From: Sinomonas sp. ASV322
GTDB taxonomy: Bacteria; Actinomycetota; Actinomycetes; Actinomycetales; Micrococcaceae
Assembly (NCBI RefSeq): GCF_030908245.1
Contig: NZ_JAVFJJ010000010.1
Coordinates: forward strand, 62,001 to 126,000
Direction: 5' to 3'
DNA length: 64,000 nucleotides
Shown here: positions 8,117-16,685 of the stretch, one piece after another
Layout of the letters: the number at the start of each line of letters is the position of its first letter
Position numbering within the stretch: the stretch's first letter is position 1
The notes under the pieces: generated by a model
What the model was told of the DNA's origin: nothing
Database searches by the model: none
The model's input: only the letters and a program-made list of their open reading frames with translations
Position numbers and translations under genes: made by a program

Positions 8117-9313
8117 TCAGATCCGCGGGCGCCCGGCCCAGCGGCGCGCCTTGAGCGCGAGATGCAGCTCCTGCCGCACGCGCCCGCCCAGCGGATCCGC
8201 GCCCAGCAGCTTCCGCACGCGGGCGATCCGGTGGTACACGGTCGAGCGATGGACGTGCAGCCTGTCGGCCACGGCCTGGACGGCGCCGTCGCTGTCGTAG
8301 AGCTCCTCCAGGACGGGCAGGAGCTCACCCGTCCGGTCTTCCTCCTCGAGGAGATCCGCGAAGACGCTCGAGGGCTCTGAGTCGAGCGCGGCCATGAGCT
8401 GGTAGGCGCCCACGGATCTCACGTCGACGAGCTCCCCGAGGGCCTCGTCGACAGCGGCTGCCTGCGCCGCGATCTTCGACTGCGCGTACGCCTCGGGGAG
8501 TCCCCGCAGCGACGTGAACGGCTCACTGATCCCGACCAGGACGCGCCCGGCGGGGCGGCCCGAGCGCTTCGCGAGCTCGCGTTCGTAGTGGGTCAGGACG
8601 GCGGCGTGGCTGGCCCGGCCGGTCGAATGGATAAAGAGGACGACGGCGTGTGTGTCCGCTCCCGCCGTGAACAGGGCCGGGTCGATGCCCGCCGTCGCGA
8701 GCATCGCCGCCGTGCTCGTGGCGACAACGGCGGCCTGGGGGTCCGCGGGGTTCACGCCGGCGGGATCGAGGAGTGTCGCGACCTGCCACGGCGCGTGCCC
8801 GTGGACCTCGCGCCAGCCCGCGATCTCCGAGAGCGCGGCCCTATCTCCGCGCGCCGCGGCGAGGAACGTCGATTCGCGCTCGCGCCGATGAGCAGACGCC
8901 GCCGTGTTCGAGTCCAGCAGGAGCCCTGCGATGAGCTCGATCTCGAGCCGCACGCTCGGCAGCGCCGCAAGGATCGCCGTCGCGCTCTGCTCGTCGGGTT
9001 CCTGCTGGACCCACAGGTAGCCGACGCGGAAGCCGCGCACGAGCAGCGGGACGCACACGCGCCCGTACATCCCGAGCCCGGGGTTCGGCGGCACCGCGAC
9101 GGGGCGCACCGCCGTCGCGATCCCGTGCGAGAGCTGCCACGCGCTCACGTCAGCGGGCACGCGCTTGCTGAGCAGGAAGTTCACGCGCACGGGATCGGCA
9201 TGGGCCTGGTTCGACGAATAGGCGACGAGCAGCCCGTCGAGGTCCTCGACTGAGAGCCCTCGGCCAAGCTTCTGGGCGGCCTTCTCGACGAGTTCCTCGA
9301 CCCCTTCGCGCAT
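8117..9313 (-). CDS. PucR-family transcriptional regulator, AdeR-like
   Basis: 398 residues with a C-terminal PucR helix-turn-helix: [29 protein letters not shown] (HTH_30). The middle has a GGDEF-like fold region ([29 protein letters not shown]), as is usual for CdaR/PucR proteins. The gene is divergent from alanine dehydrogenase. In Bacillus subtilis the PucR-type protein AdeR activates ald, so the same role is likely here. The ATG at 9313 is preferred: TATGCT lies exactly 7 nt upstream (leaderless). An in-frame ATG four codons earlier (9325) is the alternative. Confidence 0.87.
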   Translation of the reverse strand: MREGVEELVEKAAQKLGRGLSVEDLDGLLVAYSSNQAHADPVRVNFLLSKRVPADVSAWQLSHGIATAVRPVAVPPNPGLGMYGRVCVPLLVRGFRVGYLWVQQEPDEQSATAILAALPSVRLEIELIAGLLLDSNTAASAHRRERESTFLAAARGDRAALSEIAGWREVHGHAPWQVATLLDPAGVNPADPQAAVVATSTAAMLATAGIDPALFTAGADTHAVVLFIHSTGRASHAAVLTHYERELAKRSGRPAGRVLVGISEPFTSLRGLPEAYAQSKIAAQAAAVDEALGELVDVRSVGAYQLMAALDSEPSSVFADLLEEEDRTGELLPVLEELYDSDGAVQAVADRLHVHRSTVYHRIARVRKLLGADPLGGRVRQELHLALKARRWAGRPRI

Positions 9314-9320
9314 GCCTTCC

Positions 9321-9326
9321 AGCATA
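9321..9326 (-). promoter_or_regulatory. -10-like element TATGCT for the PucR gene
   Basis: On the minus strand TATGCT is followed by 7 nt (GGAAGGC) and the ATG at 9313. The GGAAGG is too close to the ATG to be a good ribosome-binding site, so a leaderless mRNA is likelier. Confidence 0.55.
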
Positions 9327-9398
9327 CGGCGACCGCCCGCACAGCAGGGGACATTTGCCGCTCCAACGTGCGACATCTGTCTAATGCCCGACGGCGGA

Positions 9399-9418
9399 AT
9401 CCCCGGAATTCCGGGGAT
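9399..9418. promoter_or_regulatory. perfect 20-bp palindrome in the pucR-ald intergenic region
   Basis: ATCCCCGGAATTCCGGGGAT is self-complementary over all 20 bases. It lies about 85 bp from the regulator start and about 130 bp from the ald start, in a 237-bp divergent promoter region. It is the best candidate operator for the PucR-type regulator; binding is inferred. Confidence 0.6.
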
Positions 9419-9550
9419 CTCACCTCCACAGGGCGCTCGAGAGCGCTGTTGCTTGGCTCACAGCATGCCTACGCTGGAAGCGCCGCGGAAGCCCCCGGAC
9501 AGCACCACGAGGAGCGGCCCTACGAGGGCCTCGAGCAACGGAGACGACAA

Positions 9551-10669
9551 ATGATCATCGGAGTCCCCCAGGAGATCAAGAACAACGAGTTCCGCGTGGC
9601 CATCACGGCCGCGGGCGTGCACGAATTCGTGTCCCGCGGGCACACGGTGCTCGTCGAGGGCGGGGCGGGGCTCGGCTCGGGCATCACTGACGACGAATAC
9701 CGCGTGGCGGGGGCCGAACTCGTCGAGGATGCCGCGGATGTCTGGGCGCGCGCGGACATGGTCATGAAGGTCAAGGAGCCGATCGCCGCGGAGTACCACT
9801 ACTTCCGCAAGGGGCTCATCCTCTTCACGTACCTCCACCTCGCCGCCGAGCCCGCGCTCACGCGTGCGCTCCTCGACGCGGGCGTCACGGCCATCGCGTA
9901 CGAGACGGTCCAGGAAGGCCGCACACTCCCGCTCCTCGCACCCATGTCCGAGGTCGCCGGCCGCCTCTCCGTGCAGGTCGGGGCGCAGTCCCTGCTCGCC
10001 CCGAACGGCGGCAAGGGCGTGCTGCTCGGCGGCGTTCCGGGCGTGCGGCCCGCGAAGGTCGTCGTGCTGGGCGCGGGCGTCGCGGGGACGAACGCGGCGG
10101 TCGTCGCGATGGGCCTCGGCGCTGACGTGACCATCCTCGACATCAACATCGCGCGGCTCCAGGAGCTCGACGCCCTCTACGGCAGTCGCCTCAAGACCGT
10201 CGCGTCCAACAAGTACGAGATCGAGAAGTCCCTCGTCGAGGCGGACCTTGTGATCGGCTCGGTCCTCGTCCCGGGCGCGAAGGCGCCGAAGCTCGTCACC
10301 AACGAGCTCGTATCCCGCATGAAGCCGGGCTCGGTCCTCGTCGACATCGCGATCGACCAGGGCGGCTGCTTCGAGGACTCGCACCCCACGACGCACCAGG
10401 ACCCGACGTTCCGGGTCCACAACTCGATCTTCTACTGCGTCGCGAACATGCCGGGCGCCGTGCCGAACACGTCGACCTACGCGCTCACGAACGTCACGCT
10501 CCGTTACGCCGTGCAGCTCGCTGACCTCGGGGTCGAGACGGCGTTCGAGAGGAACCCCGCGCTCGCGCAGGGCCTCAACGTCGCGGGCGGCCGGGTCACG
10601 AACCGCTCCGTCTCGGAGGCGCACGGCCTCCCCCTCGCGAACGACTGGCACGGGCTCGTCACCGCGTAG
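9551..10669 (+). CDS. ald: alanine dehydrogenase
   Basis: 372 residues, the usual length for NAD-dependent L-alanine dehydrogenase, which interconverts alanine and pyruvate plus ammonia as a cytoplasmic hexamer. The start [30 protein letters not shown] and the segment [31 protein letters not shown] carry the conserved catalytic Lys and His. [30 protein letters not shown] is the Rossmann NAD site, and [24 protein letters not shown] is diagnostic. GGAGA lies 7 nt before the ATG. Divergent from the PucR regulator, so expression is probably alanine-inducible. Confidence 0.97.
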   Translation: MIIGVPQEIKNNEFRVAITAAGVHEFVSRGHTVLVEGGAGLGSGITDDEYRVAGAELVEDAADVWARADMVMKVKEPIAAEYHYFRKGLILFTYLHLAAEPALTRALLDAGVTAIAYETVQEGRTLPLLAPMSEVAGRLSVQVGAQSLLAPNGGKGVLLGGVPGVRPAKVVVLGAGVAGTNAAVVAMGLGADVTILDINIARLQELDALYGSRLKTVASNKYEIEKSLVEADLVIGSVLVPGAKAPKLVTNELVSRMKPGSVLVDIAIDQGGCFEDSHPTTHQDPTFRVHNSIFYCVANMPGAVPNTSTYALTNVTLRYAVQLADLGVETAFERNPALAQGLNVAGGRVTNRSVSEAHGLPLANDWHGLVTA

Positions 10670-10684
10670 GCCACCCGTTCAAGA

Positions 10685-10783
10685 GTCACGTTCCGCGGGT
10701 CCCGAGCCGTTCAGGGGTCACGTCCTGTAGGTCGCGCCCGCGGGACGTGACTTCCAAACGGCGCCGCACCCGCGGGAGGTGAC
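10685..10783. repeat. nested TCACGTCC/GGACGTGA inverted repeats
   Basis: Outer arms GTCACGTTCCGCGGGT (10685-10700) and ACCCGCGGGAGGTGAC (10768-10783) pair at 14 of 16 positions plus one G-U. Inner arms GTCACGTCC (10717-10725) and GGACGTGAC (10743-10751) pair perfectly over 9 bp. It lies just after ald and may also act as its terminator. The rest of the gap (10784-11069) shows no gene; it holds a direct repeat of TGGCGGGGGT near 10870-10895 and a TTGACA at 11012. Confidence 0.75.
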
Positions 10784-11069
10784 CCCTGGACGGCGCAGCA
10801 GCACCGACGACGACGGCGGAACGCGAGCGCCGTCGTCGTCCGGCGTCGGCGAAGGGGGTTGGCTGCATTGGCGGGGGTAGCCCGTATCGGCGGGGGTCCT
10901 GCCCGGCTGAAACGCGGTCAAGCGGCGGAAATGCGCCCCGCCGGCGCGCCCAAGACCGCGCCGTGACGAAGCTCACATAGCCGAACGGAATGGGCAGGCC
11001 TCCCAATTTAGTTGACACTTCACAGAAACGCCGACGACGGCGTGATCACAAGTCAACAAGGAGAGCCCT

Positions 11070-11642
11070 GTGGCCGAGAAGACCATCCTGACCCTCGTCG
11101 GCAGCCTGCGTGCTGAGTCCGTGAACAGCAAGTTCGCCCAGATCGCCGCCGAGACGGCACCCGAGGGCACGGCGATCACGACGTTCGCAGGGCTCGAGGA
11201 AATCCCGTTCTACAACGAGGACCTCGACGTCGAGGGCAAGGTCCCGGCCAAGGCCGCCGAGCTCCGCGCCGCGGTCGCCGCCGCCGATGGCGTGCTCTTC
11301 GTCTCCCCCGAGTACAACGGCACGATGCCGGCCGTCCTCAACAACGCGATCGACTGGATCTCGCGCCCGTTCGGCCAGGGTGCCGCGGTCGGCACGTTCG
11401 CCGCCGTCATCGGCACGTCGGCCGGCCAGTTCGGCGGCCTGTGGAGCCACGACGACATCCGCAAGTCGCTCAAGGTCGCCGGCGCGACGGTCCTCGACGA
11501 CGCGAAGCTCGCCGTCGGCGGCTCGTTCCAGCGCTTCGCCGGTGTTGAGCCCAAGGACGACGCCGAGGTCGTCGAGGGCATTCGCGGCGTGGTCGCGACC
11601 CTCGCGGCTGCGCAGCTGGCCGAGGTCGCGGCCGCGAACTAA
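11070..11642 (+). CDS. NADPH-dependent FMN reductase family protein
   Basis: 190-residue flavodoxin-like protein. ILTLVGSLRAESVNSKFAQIAAE is the phosphate-binding first loop. VLFVSPEYNGTMPAVLNNAIDWISRP is the conserved FMN-binding signature (PEYNGS/T-type) of the FMN_red family, which includes chromate, azo and quinone reductases. It likely reduces flavin or quinones with NAD(P)H in the cytoplasm as an oxidative-stress defence. The GTG start has a strong AAGGAG upstream. The gene is monocistronic and ends at the hairpin 11658-11697. Confidence 0.93.
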   Translation: MAEKTILTLVGSLRAESVNSKFAQIAAETAPEGTAITTFAGLEEIPFYNEDLDVEGKVPAKAAELRAAVAAADGVLFVSPEYNGTMPAVLNNAIDWISRPFGQGAAVGTFAAVIGTSAGQFGGLWSHDDIRKSLKVAGATVLDDAKLAVGGSFQRFAGVEPKDDAEVVEGIRGVVATLAAAQLAEVAAAN

Positions 11643-11657
11643 CTCTTCATTCACGAA

Positions 11658-11697
11658 TCACGTCCCGTGGGTCCCGGCCCCGGGACGTGACTCTTTT
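11658..11697. terminator. hairpin plus TTTT between convergent genes
   Basis: TCACGTCCCG (11658-11667) pairs with CGGGACGTGA (11681-11690), followed by CTCTTTT. It terminates the FMN reductase transcript, and the T-run overlaps the stop codon of the convergent OB-like gene. The stem belongs to the same palindrome family as 13600-13641. Confidence 0.85.
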
Positions 11698-11935
11698 AAG
11701 CTTCCCTCAGCACATCCGGCAGTTCCTCAACGAAAACCGTCTGCGGCGGTTCGTAGTAGATGACCAGCACCTGATCACCCACGTTGAACACGCTGGTCTT
11801 GTCGAAGGGGTGCGCGTGAAAGGCGCTCGTGCCGCCATGGAAGGGCAACATCACTTCTCCCACCGTGCCCGGCCCGATCCGCCCCGTCACCCGACCGATC
11901 TTGCCGGTCAGGCTACGGTCGACATCCTTGTGCAT
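11696..11935 (-). CDS. short NfeD/OB-like protein next to flotillin
   Basis: 79 residues, beta-rich with no membrane helix. GKIGRVTGRIGPGTVGEVMLPFHGGTSAFHAHPF followed by FNVGDQVLVIYYEPPQTVFVEEL has the five-strand rhythm of the soluble OB-fold domain of NfeD proteins (xGxGxV, G..V.V). It starts 8 nt after the flotillin stop on the same strand and is probably coupled to it. NfeD proteins are the usual operon partners of SPFH proteins, which supports the assignment, although this one lacks the usual transmembrane part. Confidence 0.75.
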   Translation of the reverse strand: MHKDVDRSLTGKIGRVTGRIGPGTVGEVMLPFHGGTSAFHAHPFDKTSVFNVGDQVLVIYYEPPQTVFVEELPDVLREA

Positions 11936-11943
11936 CGGGGTCG

Positions 11944-13380
11944 CTATGCCTCGGGAGCTTTCGTGGGGCGCGACGGCGCCACCTTGCCGTTCTTGAGCGC
12001 CCCTGTGATCGACGGCAGGAAATTGCCGACCTGCGCCAAGATCCCGCCCACCATGCTATTGAGCCCTTCGCCGCCGTTCAGGACCGTCAGCTGATCGACG
12101 TGGGCAAAGGGCTCAGCAGCGGCGGCCACGATCGCGGGCATATTCTCGGCAAGCTGCTGGGAGATGACTGCTTCTTGGTTGGCTCCGAGCGCTTCGGCGC
12201 GCGCCTTGATGCCGTCCGCCTCGGCCAAGGACTTTGCCTTGATGGCGGAGGCTGCGGCGTCACCGCGTGCCTTCGTCGCAGCCGCTTCTGCTTCACCCGT
12301 GACCTTGGTGGCCCCCGCCATGGCTGCCGCGGCAGTGGCGTTGGCCTGCGCTTCGACCTCCACTTTGCGGGCATTCGCCTGGGCCTCGAGTTCCGTGCGG
12401 CGTGCCCGCGCCTCGGACGCACTGATGTCAGCGGCCTTCTGGGCTTCCGCCTCGGTACGCAGGGCATAGGCTTTGGCGTCGGCGGGCTTGCGGATGGACG
12501 TCTGCAGCTTCTGCTCCTCGCGGTCGGCCTCCAGCTTCGCGACCTCGGTCTCTTGGACCACGACTTGCTGCCGCGCCGTGGCCTCGGCCAGCGGGCCTGC
12601 CTGAGCGGCGTTGGCCTTGGCCGTCTCCGCGTTGGCCTGGGCCGCGGATTGCCTGATCGCGGAAAGGCTCTGGGCATCGGCGATCTGCGCGGCAGCTTCT
12701 GCCTCCTTTTCCGCGGCTTCGCGGTTCCTCGTCGCCTCGGCAATCCGGGCTTCCATCTTGACCTGCGCGATATGCGGCTTGGCCAGGTTTTGGATGTAGC
12801 CCGTGGGGTCCTGCAGGTCCTTTATTTGGAGAGAATCGACCACGAGGCCGAGCTTCTCCATTTCCGTGCCACTTGCACTGCGGACCAAAGAGGCGAGCTT
12901 GTCGCGCTCCCGGATGATTTCTTCCATGGTCATGCTGCCAATGATCGAACGCAGGTGGCCCTCGAAAACGTTGTAGACCTGGCTTTCCATTTTTGGCTGC
13001 TGGCCGAGAAACCTCCTCGCCGCATTCGCAATGAAGGGTGCAGAGTCGCCAATCTTGTAGATGACTACGCCCTCCACGATCACCTGAATCCCTTGCGAGG
13101 TCACGCAGTTGACCTGAAGCTCTGTTTCGTTGAGGGTGAGCGACAAAGTCCTGACCGTCTGGAGTCCGGGAACCACCAGCGCGCCCTTCCCGGTGACGAT
13201 CTTGAAGTCCATGCCGTCGGTGGTGTCCGCATTTCCCCGGGTCAGGCCCGAAATGATCAGCGCCTCGTTCGGTTCCGCCACTTTCCACATCAATGTGATG
13301 AGCAGCCTGATGACGGCAACAGCGGCGACGACGCCCACCAGAGTCACAAGAATGGGCAAGTAGACCAAGAGGTCGAGCAT
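11944..13380 (-). CDS. flotillin-like SPFH-domain protein
   Basis: 478 residues. An N-terminal membrane helix (LLVYLPILVTLVGVVAAVAVIRLLI) is followed by an SPFH/band-7 domain (about 35-190, including MTMEEIIRERDKLASLVRSASGTEMEKLGLVVDSLQIKDLQDPTGY). Next comes a long Ala/Glu coiled coil (about 200-400, EAEAAAQIADAQ, LEAQANARKVEVEAQANA). Bacterial flotillins organise membrane microdomains and influence membrane fluidity and cell shape. The ATG at 13380 has AAAGGA 6 nt upstream; a TTG seven codons earlier is less likely. First gene of a two-gene unit with the OB-like protein. Confidence 0.92.
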   Translation of the reverse strand: MLDLLVYLPILVTLVGVVAAVAVIRLLITLMWKVAEPNEALIISGLTRGNADTTDGMDFKIVTGKGALVVPGLQTVRTLSLTLNETELQVNCVTSQGIQVIVEGVVIYKIGDSAPFIANAARRFLGQQPKMESQVYNVFEGHLRSIIGSMTMEEIIRERDKLASLVRSASGTEMEKLGLVVDSLQIKDLQDPTGYIQNLAKPHIAQVKMEARIAEATRNREAAEKEAEAAAQIADAQSLSAIRQSAAQANAETAKANAAQAGPLAEATARQQVVVQETEVAKLEADREEQKLQTSIRKPADAKAYALRTEAEAQKAADISASEARARRTELEAQANARKVEVEAQANATAAAAMAGATKVTGEAEAAATKARGDAAASAIKAKSLAEADGIKARAEALGANQEAVISQQLAENMPAIVAAAAEPFAHVDQLTVLNGGEGLNSMVGGILAQVGNFLPSITGALKNGKVAPSRPTKAPEA

Positions 13381-13599
13381 TGACTGTCCTTTCAACCGCA
13401 AGCACTCGGGGGTCTCGTGTAGTCAGTCTGCTGTGGTCCGTTCCGATAGTCCAGCGATTTGTGTTGGCCGAACGGGTCCCGCAGGAGGCAGCCTGCGCTG
13501 GAGGTCTGGTGACCAAGGGACGAGGAAGACCGCGCGGCAACGCCCGACAGCCCGGAGGCCTGGCACCTCAAGCCCAGCTGGAACTGACCCACGCATCCG
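13381..13599. other. intergenic stretch with no supported gene
   Basis: Upstream of the flotillin gene. It presumably holds the flotillin promoter, but no clear -10/-35 pair was picked out. A small inverted repeat GCAGGAGGCAGCCTGC near 13480 is visible. Short open frames on both strands have Arg/Pro-rich translations and are not supported. Confidence 0.4.
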
Positions 13600-13641
13600 G
13601 GGGTCACGTTCCGTGGGTTGCGACCGACGGGACGTGACCCC
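13600..13641. repeat. TCACGTTCC/GGACGTGA inverted repeat
   Basis: GGGGTCACGTTCCGT (13600-13614) pairs with ACGGGACGTGACCCC (13627-13641) over 15 bp with one G-U, 12-nt loop. It stands free in the gap between the divergent flotillin gene and the small acidic gene at 13764, so it is not needed as a terminator for either. Confidence 0.75.
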
Positions 13642-13763
13642 TGGACGTGGGGAGAGCCTCACGTAACCCCGCCGCGCGGGCCATGGCCAGCCGCGACGCG
13701 CGGTCCTAGGCTGGTTTGTGGGGACAAAGGCCACCAACGCGAAAGAATCGAGGCGATTCCCCC

Positions 13764-13901
13764 ATGGCAGCGTTCTCAGGAATCGAAAACGACGAGGACC
13801 GCGTCCACAGCGAGGCACCCGCGGAGGGTGACACCGATCTCGACACGACCGAAATCCGCGCCCACTCCGAAGAGCCGGCCGAAGGCCCCGACGAGGACTG
13901 A
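13764..13901 (+). CDS. 45-residue acidic protein with a repeated HSExPAEG motif
   Basis: The product (MAAFSGIENDEDRVHSE...) contains the motif HSEAPAEG, then HSEEPAEG 18 residues later, and ends PDED. About a third of residues are Asp or Glu. It has no Cys, membrane helix or known domain. GAGGCG lies about 9 nt before the ATG. I have an impression of similar short GIENDEDRV...PAEG proteins in Micrococcaceae but cannot confirm it. It stands alone, 35 bp from the convergent YjdM gene. Function unknown; it could be a small charge-rich regulator or chaperone-like peptide. Confidence 0.6.
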   Translation: MAAFSGIENDEDRVHSEAPAEGDTDLDTTEIRAHSEEPAEGPDED

Positions 13902-13936
13902 TTCGCGCCGTCGAACCTGGACTGCCCTTAGAGGGG

Positions 13937-14296
13937 CTAGGCCTTCTTGACCACAGACGACTTGAGCTGCATCGGACCGACACCGTCGATCTTGCAGTCG
14001 ATGTCGTGGTCGCCCACGCCGTCGACGAGCCGGATATTGCGCACCTTCGTCCCCGCCTTGATGACGAGGGAGCTGCCCTTGACCTTGAGGTTCTTGACGA
14101 CGGTCACCGTGTCACCGTCGCTCAGAACGTTGCCGACGGCGTCCTTGATCTCGTGCGCGCCCTCGCCGCCGCTCTCCTCGGAGCCTTCCGCGACCGCCTC
14201 CCACTCATGCGCGCACATGGGGCACACGAGCAGCGCGCCGTTCTCGTAGGTGTATTCGCTGCCGCATTGGGGGCACGGGGGAAGGGTTTCGCTCAC
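13937..14296 (-). CDS. YjdM/PhnA-family zinc-ribbon protein
   Basis: 119 residues. The N-terminal zinc ribbon has two Cys pairs, [10 protein letters not shown] and VCPMCAHEW. The C-terminal PhnA domain reads [44 protein letters not shown] and [23 protein letters not shown]. The family was once linked to alkylphosphonate use (as PhnA), but its true role is unclear. The GTG at 14296 is chosen because TATCCT lies exactly 6 nt upstream on the minus strand. A longer frame upstream has a Pro/Arg-rich translation unlike the family. Confidence 0.93.
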   Translation of the reverse strand: MSETLPPCPQCGSEYTYENGALLVCPMCAHEWEAVAEGSEESGGEGAHEIKDAVGNVLSDGDTVTVVKNLKVKGSSLVIKAGTKVRNIRLVDGVGDHDIDCKIDGVGPMQLKSSVVKKA

Positions 14297-14302
14297 CCTG
14301 TC

Positions 14303-14308
14303 AGGATA
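14303..14308 (-). promoter_or_regulatory. -10-like element TATCCT, leaderless start
   Basis: On the minus strand TATCCT is followed by 6 nt and the GTG start of the YjdM gene. No usable ribosome-binding site lies between. Confidence 0.6.
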
Positions 14309-14379
14309 TCCGGCATGCCCCGGCGCGAGCGGACGGACGACGGCGGGTGCGCGCCCGCCGTCGTCTGCTTGCCCGCCCT

Positions 14380-15762
14380 TCACACCGCCTTGCCGGGGTT
14401 CAGGATTCCGTGCGGGTCGAAGACGTCCTTGATGCGGTGCTGAAGGTCGCGCAGCCGCTCGGACTGCTCGAGCGGGAGCCAACGGAGCTTGAACGAGCCG
14501 ACCCCGTGCTCGCCGGTGATCGTACCGCCCATGGCGAGGGCGACGTCGATCGATTCGTCGAGCGCCTCGTTGAGCCGGGTCACGGCCTCGGCGAGGTCCG
14601 GCGAGCCCGGATCGACCGAGAACTCGGGGTGCAGATTGCCGTCGCCCGCGTGGGCCACGACCTTGACGTCCACGCGGTGCTCCGCGGCCATGCGCTCGAG
14701 CTCGTGCACGTAATCCACGAGGCGCGAGCGCGGGACCGCAACGTCCTCGCCCACGCGGAACTGGCTGTCCTGCCCAATGCCCCGACTGTTGCGCCTCAGG
14801 AAGACGAGGCGTTCGGCTTCCTCGGGGTCGTCGTCGAGCAACGCCGCACCCGTCTCGGCCAGAACTCTCCGCACAACCTCGGCCTCAGGCTCCGCGCCGA
14901 AGCCGTCGGTCTGGATGAGCAGAAGGGCGCGCCCCCGCGACAGGAGGTCGGAGCCGTTGAGCCGATCGGCGTCGGCGAGCGACCCGGCATCCATGAGCTC
15001 CATGATGGCCGGCTGCACGCGGGCGCGCCCGACGGCGAGAACCCCCGCCGCCGCCGACGCAAAGTCCGCGTAGAACGCGGCGATGGTCCGCACGGCGACG
15101 GGAAGGTAGCGCAGACGGACGGTCGCCGCGACGACGATCCCGAGAGTTCCCTCCGAGCCGACGAGGAGTCCCGTGAGGTCGTAGCCTGCGACGCCCTTGA
15201 ACGTGCCCCGGCCGACGCGGACGAGGGTTCCGTCCGCGAGCACGACGTCGAGGCCCAGCACCGAGTCGCGCGTCACCCCATACTTTGCGCACCGGAGACC
15301 ACCCGCGTTCGTGCCGATGTTGCCGCCGATCGTCGAGAAGCCGTGGCTTGCGGGGTCGGGTGCGTACATGAGCCCGTGTTCGGCGGCGGCCGCGTTGAGG
15401 TCCGCGTTGATGACGCCGGGTTCGACGACGGCGACCTCGTCGTCGGGGCGGATCTCAAGGATGCGGTTCATCCGTTCGAAGCTCAGGATGATCGAATTCT
15501 CGATGGCGTGCGCCGCGCCTGAGAGCCCCGAGCCCGCGCCGCGCGGGACGATCCGCGTGCCCGCCGCGGCGCACGCGCGCACCGTGGCCTGAACGTCCTC
15601 GACCGATTCCGCGAAGACGACCGCGAGCGGGACGGCCGCGGCCTCGATGGGGCCCAGGTCGTGGCTGTACTCCTCGAGGACCTCGCGCGCCGCGCTGACC
15701 TTCGAGGCGCCGATGGCGCCTTCGAGGGCGGGCAGCACGCTGTTAGTCGGGCTCGCGGTCAT
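14380..15762 (-). CDS. GlcD-like FAD-linked oxidase (D-lactate/glycolate dehydrogenase type)
   Basis: 460 residues. The FAD_binding_4 (PCMH) domain occupies about 45-220, with [15 protein letters not shown] and [39 protein letters not shown] around the flavin pyrophosphate. The C-terminal FAD-oxidase domain ends in [31 protein letters not shown] and [10 protein letters not shown], diagnostic of the GlcD/Dld group. It probably oxidises a 2-hydroxy acid and passes electrons to the membrane. AAGGAG lies 5 nt before the ATG. It is divergent from a TetR regulator, whose tandem operator in the shared promoter region may control both. Confidence 0.92.
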   Translation of the reverse strand: MTASPTNSVLPALEGAIGASKVSAAREVLEEYSHDLGPIEAAAVPLAVVFAESVEDVQATVRACAAAGTRIVPRGAGSGLSGAAHAIENSIILSFERMNRILEIRPDDEVAVVEPGVINADLNAAAAEHGLMYAPDPASHGFSTIGGNIGTNAGGLRCAKYGVTRDSVLGLDVVLADGTLVRVGRGTFKGVAGYDLTGLLVGSEGTLGIVVAATVRLRYLPVAVRTIAAFYADFASAAAGVLAVGRARVQPAIMELMDAGSLADADRLNGSDLLSRGRALLLIQTDGFGAEPEAEVVRRVLAETGAALLDDDPEEAERLVFLRRNSRGIGQDSQFRVGEDVAVPRSRLVDYVHELERMAAEHRVDVKVVAHAGDGNLHPEFSVDPGSPDLAEAVTRLNEALDESIDVALAMGGTITGEHGVGSFKLRWLPLEQSERLRDLQHRIKDVFDPHGILNPGKAV

Positions 15763-15804
15763 GGGGCTCCTTGCACGATGGTCGATGTCTGTTCGCGCTC
15801 CGGT

Positions 15805-15891
15805 CCGGTTGTCGTTTCCCAATCGGTCTCGAACTCGGCGTGTCACGCCTGAATCGGCGCAAGCAGACCAAGAAGTGGGTTGGAGCGCGGG
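15805..15891 (+). repeat. 87-bp dispersed intergenic element, copy B
   Basis: Begins CCGGTTGTCGTTTCCCAATC and ends GGTTGGAGCGCGGG, with the shared internal segment CTCGGCGTGTC about 30 bp in. Same 87-bp length as copies A, C and D. Unlike them it lies inside a divergent promoter region, ending 10 bp before the TetR operators. Confidence 0.82.
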
Positions 15892-15901
15892 CGGAGCACC
15901 C

Positions 15902-15930
15902 GTAACACTTGTTACGGTAACGGATGTTAC
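15902..15930. promoter_or_regulatory. tandem operator: two GTAAC-N4-GTTAC sites
   Basis: GTAACACTTGTTAC (15902-15915) and GTAACGGATGTTAC (15917-15930) are two 14-bp palindromes repeated at 15-bp spacing, between the FAD oxidase and TetR genes and 38 bp before the TetR ATG. This is the form expected for an autoregulatory TetR operator. Confidence 0.8.
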
Positions 15931-15967
15931 GATCGGGGCGCAAGCGAACCCGCGAAGGAGGCGGAAC

Positions 15968-16552
15968 ATGGCACGGACACGGGACGTCGAAGGGCAGCGC
16001 GCCCGACTTTCGGCCGCGACATGGCAGGTTCTGGCCGAGGGCGGCCTGTCAGCGCTCACGCTCCGGGCCGTCGCCGAGAGGGCCGGCTGCACAACCGGCC
16101 TCGTGCTCCACGCGTTCCCCAACAAGCGCGCGCTCCTGCTCCATGCGAGGCAGCTCCTGCACGAACGCGCCAACTCCCGTGCCGACGCCATCGAGACCAG
16201 GGGCGGAGAGCCGCGCGCGGTGCTGCGCGACGTGCTCCTCGCCATGCTCACGACGACGGCCGAAGGCCACGACGAGGCCCGCGTCTGGGTGAGTTTCCTC
16301 GTGGAGTGCATCGGGGACCGTGAGCTATGCGAAGTTCATGTGGCAGGCAACCGATTCTTCCTCGAGAGGGTCACGCGCCTCGTCCAAGCATGCCGACCCA
16401 GGCTCAATGCCGACGCTGCGAGGACGGCCGCGGTGCAGCTCGTCGGGCTCATGGATGGGCTCAACACCCTGAGCGTGGCCGACCCCGAGTCGTATTCCCC
16501 GGACCGACAGCGCGCGGCCCTCGACGCGGCAATCGCGGGAATCACGCGGTAA
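15968..16552 (+). CDS. TetR/AcrR-family transcriptional regulator
   Basis: 194 residues. The N-terminal TetR helix-turn-helix is LSAATWQVLAEGGLSALTLRAVAERAGCTTGLVLHAFPNKRALL (about residues 14-58). The C-terminal half is helical and ligand-binding (TetR_C_6-like), with few Cys or His. GAAGGAGG precedes the ATG at about 7 nt. Divergent from the FAD-linked oxidase with a tandem GTAAC-N4-GTTAC operator between them, so it most likely represses itself and the oxidase, perhaps sensing the hydroxy acid or a metabolite of it. Confidence 0.92.
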   Translation: MARTRDVEGQRARLSAATWQVLAEGGLSALTLRAVAERAGCTTGLVLHAFPNKRALLLHARQLLHERANSRADAIETRGGEPRAVLRDVLLAMLTTTAEGHDEARVWVSFLVECIGDRELCEVHVAGNRFFLERVTRLVQACRPRLNADAARTAAVQLVGLMDGLNTLSVADPESYSPDRQRAALDAAIAGITR

Positions 16553-16579
16553 CCGCGTCGACGCGGCCCGCGCCGCTTC

Positions 16580-16666
16580 CCGGTTGTTCTTTCCCAATCA
16601 GCCGCGGGCTCGGCGTGTCCCGTCCAAAACGGCAGATGCGGGCCTAGAAGTGGACTGGAGCGCGGG
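16580..16666 (+). repeat. 87-bp dispersed intergenic element, copy C
   Basis: Begins CCGGTTGTTCTTTCCCAATC, has CTCGGCGTGTC about 30 bp in, and ends AGTGGACTGGAGCGCGGG. Starts 28 bp after the TetR stop and ends 20 bp before the 3' end of the frameshifted gene. Confidence 0.82.
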
Positions 16667-16685
16667 ATGCCGGGCCGGAGCGCCC

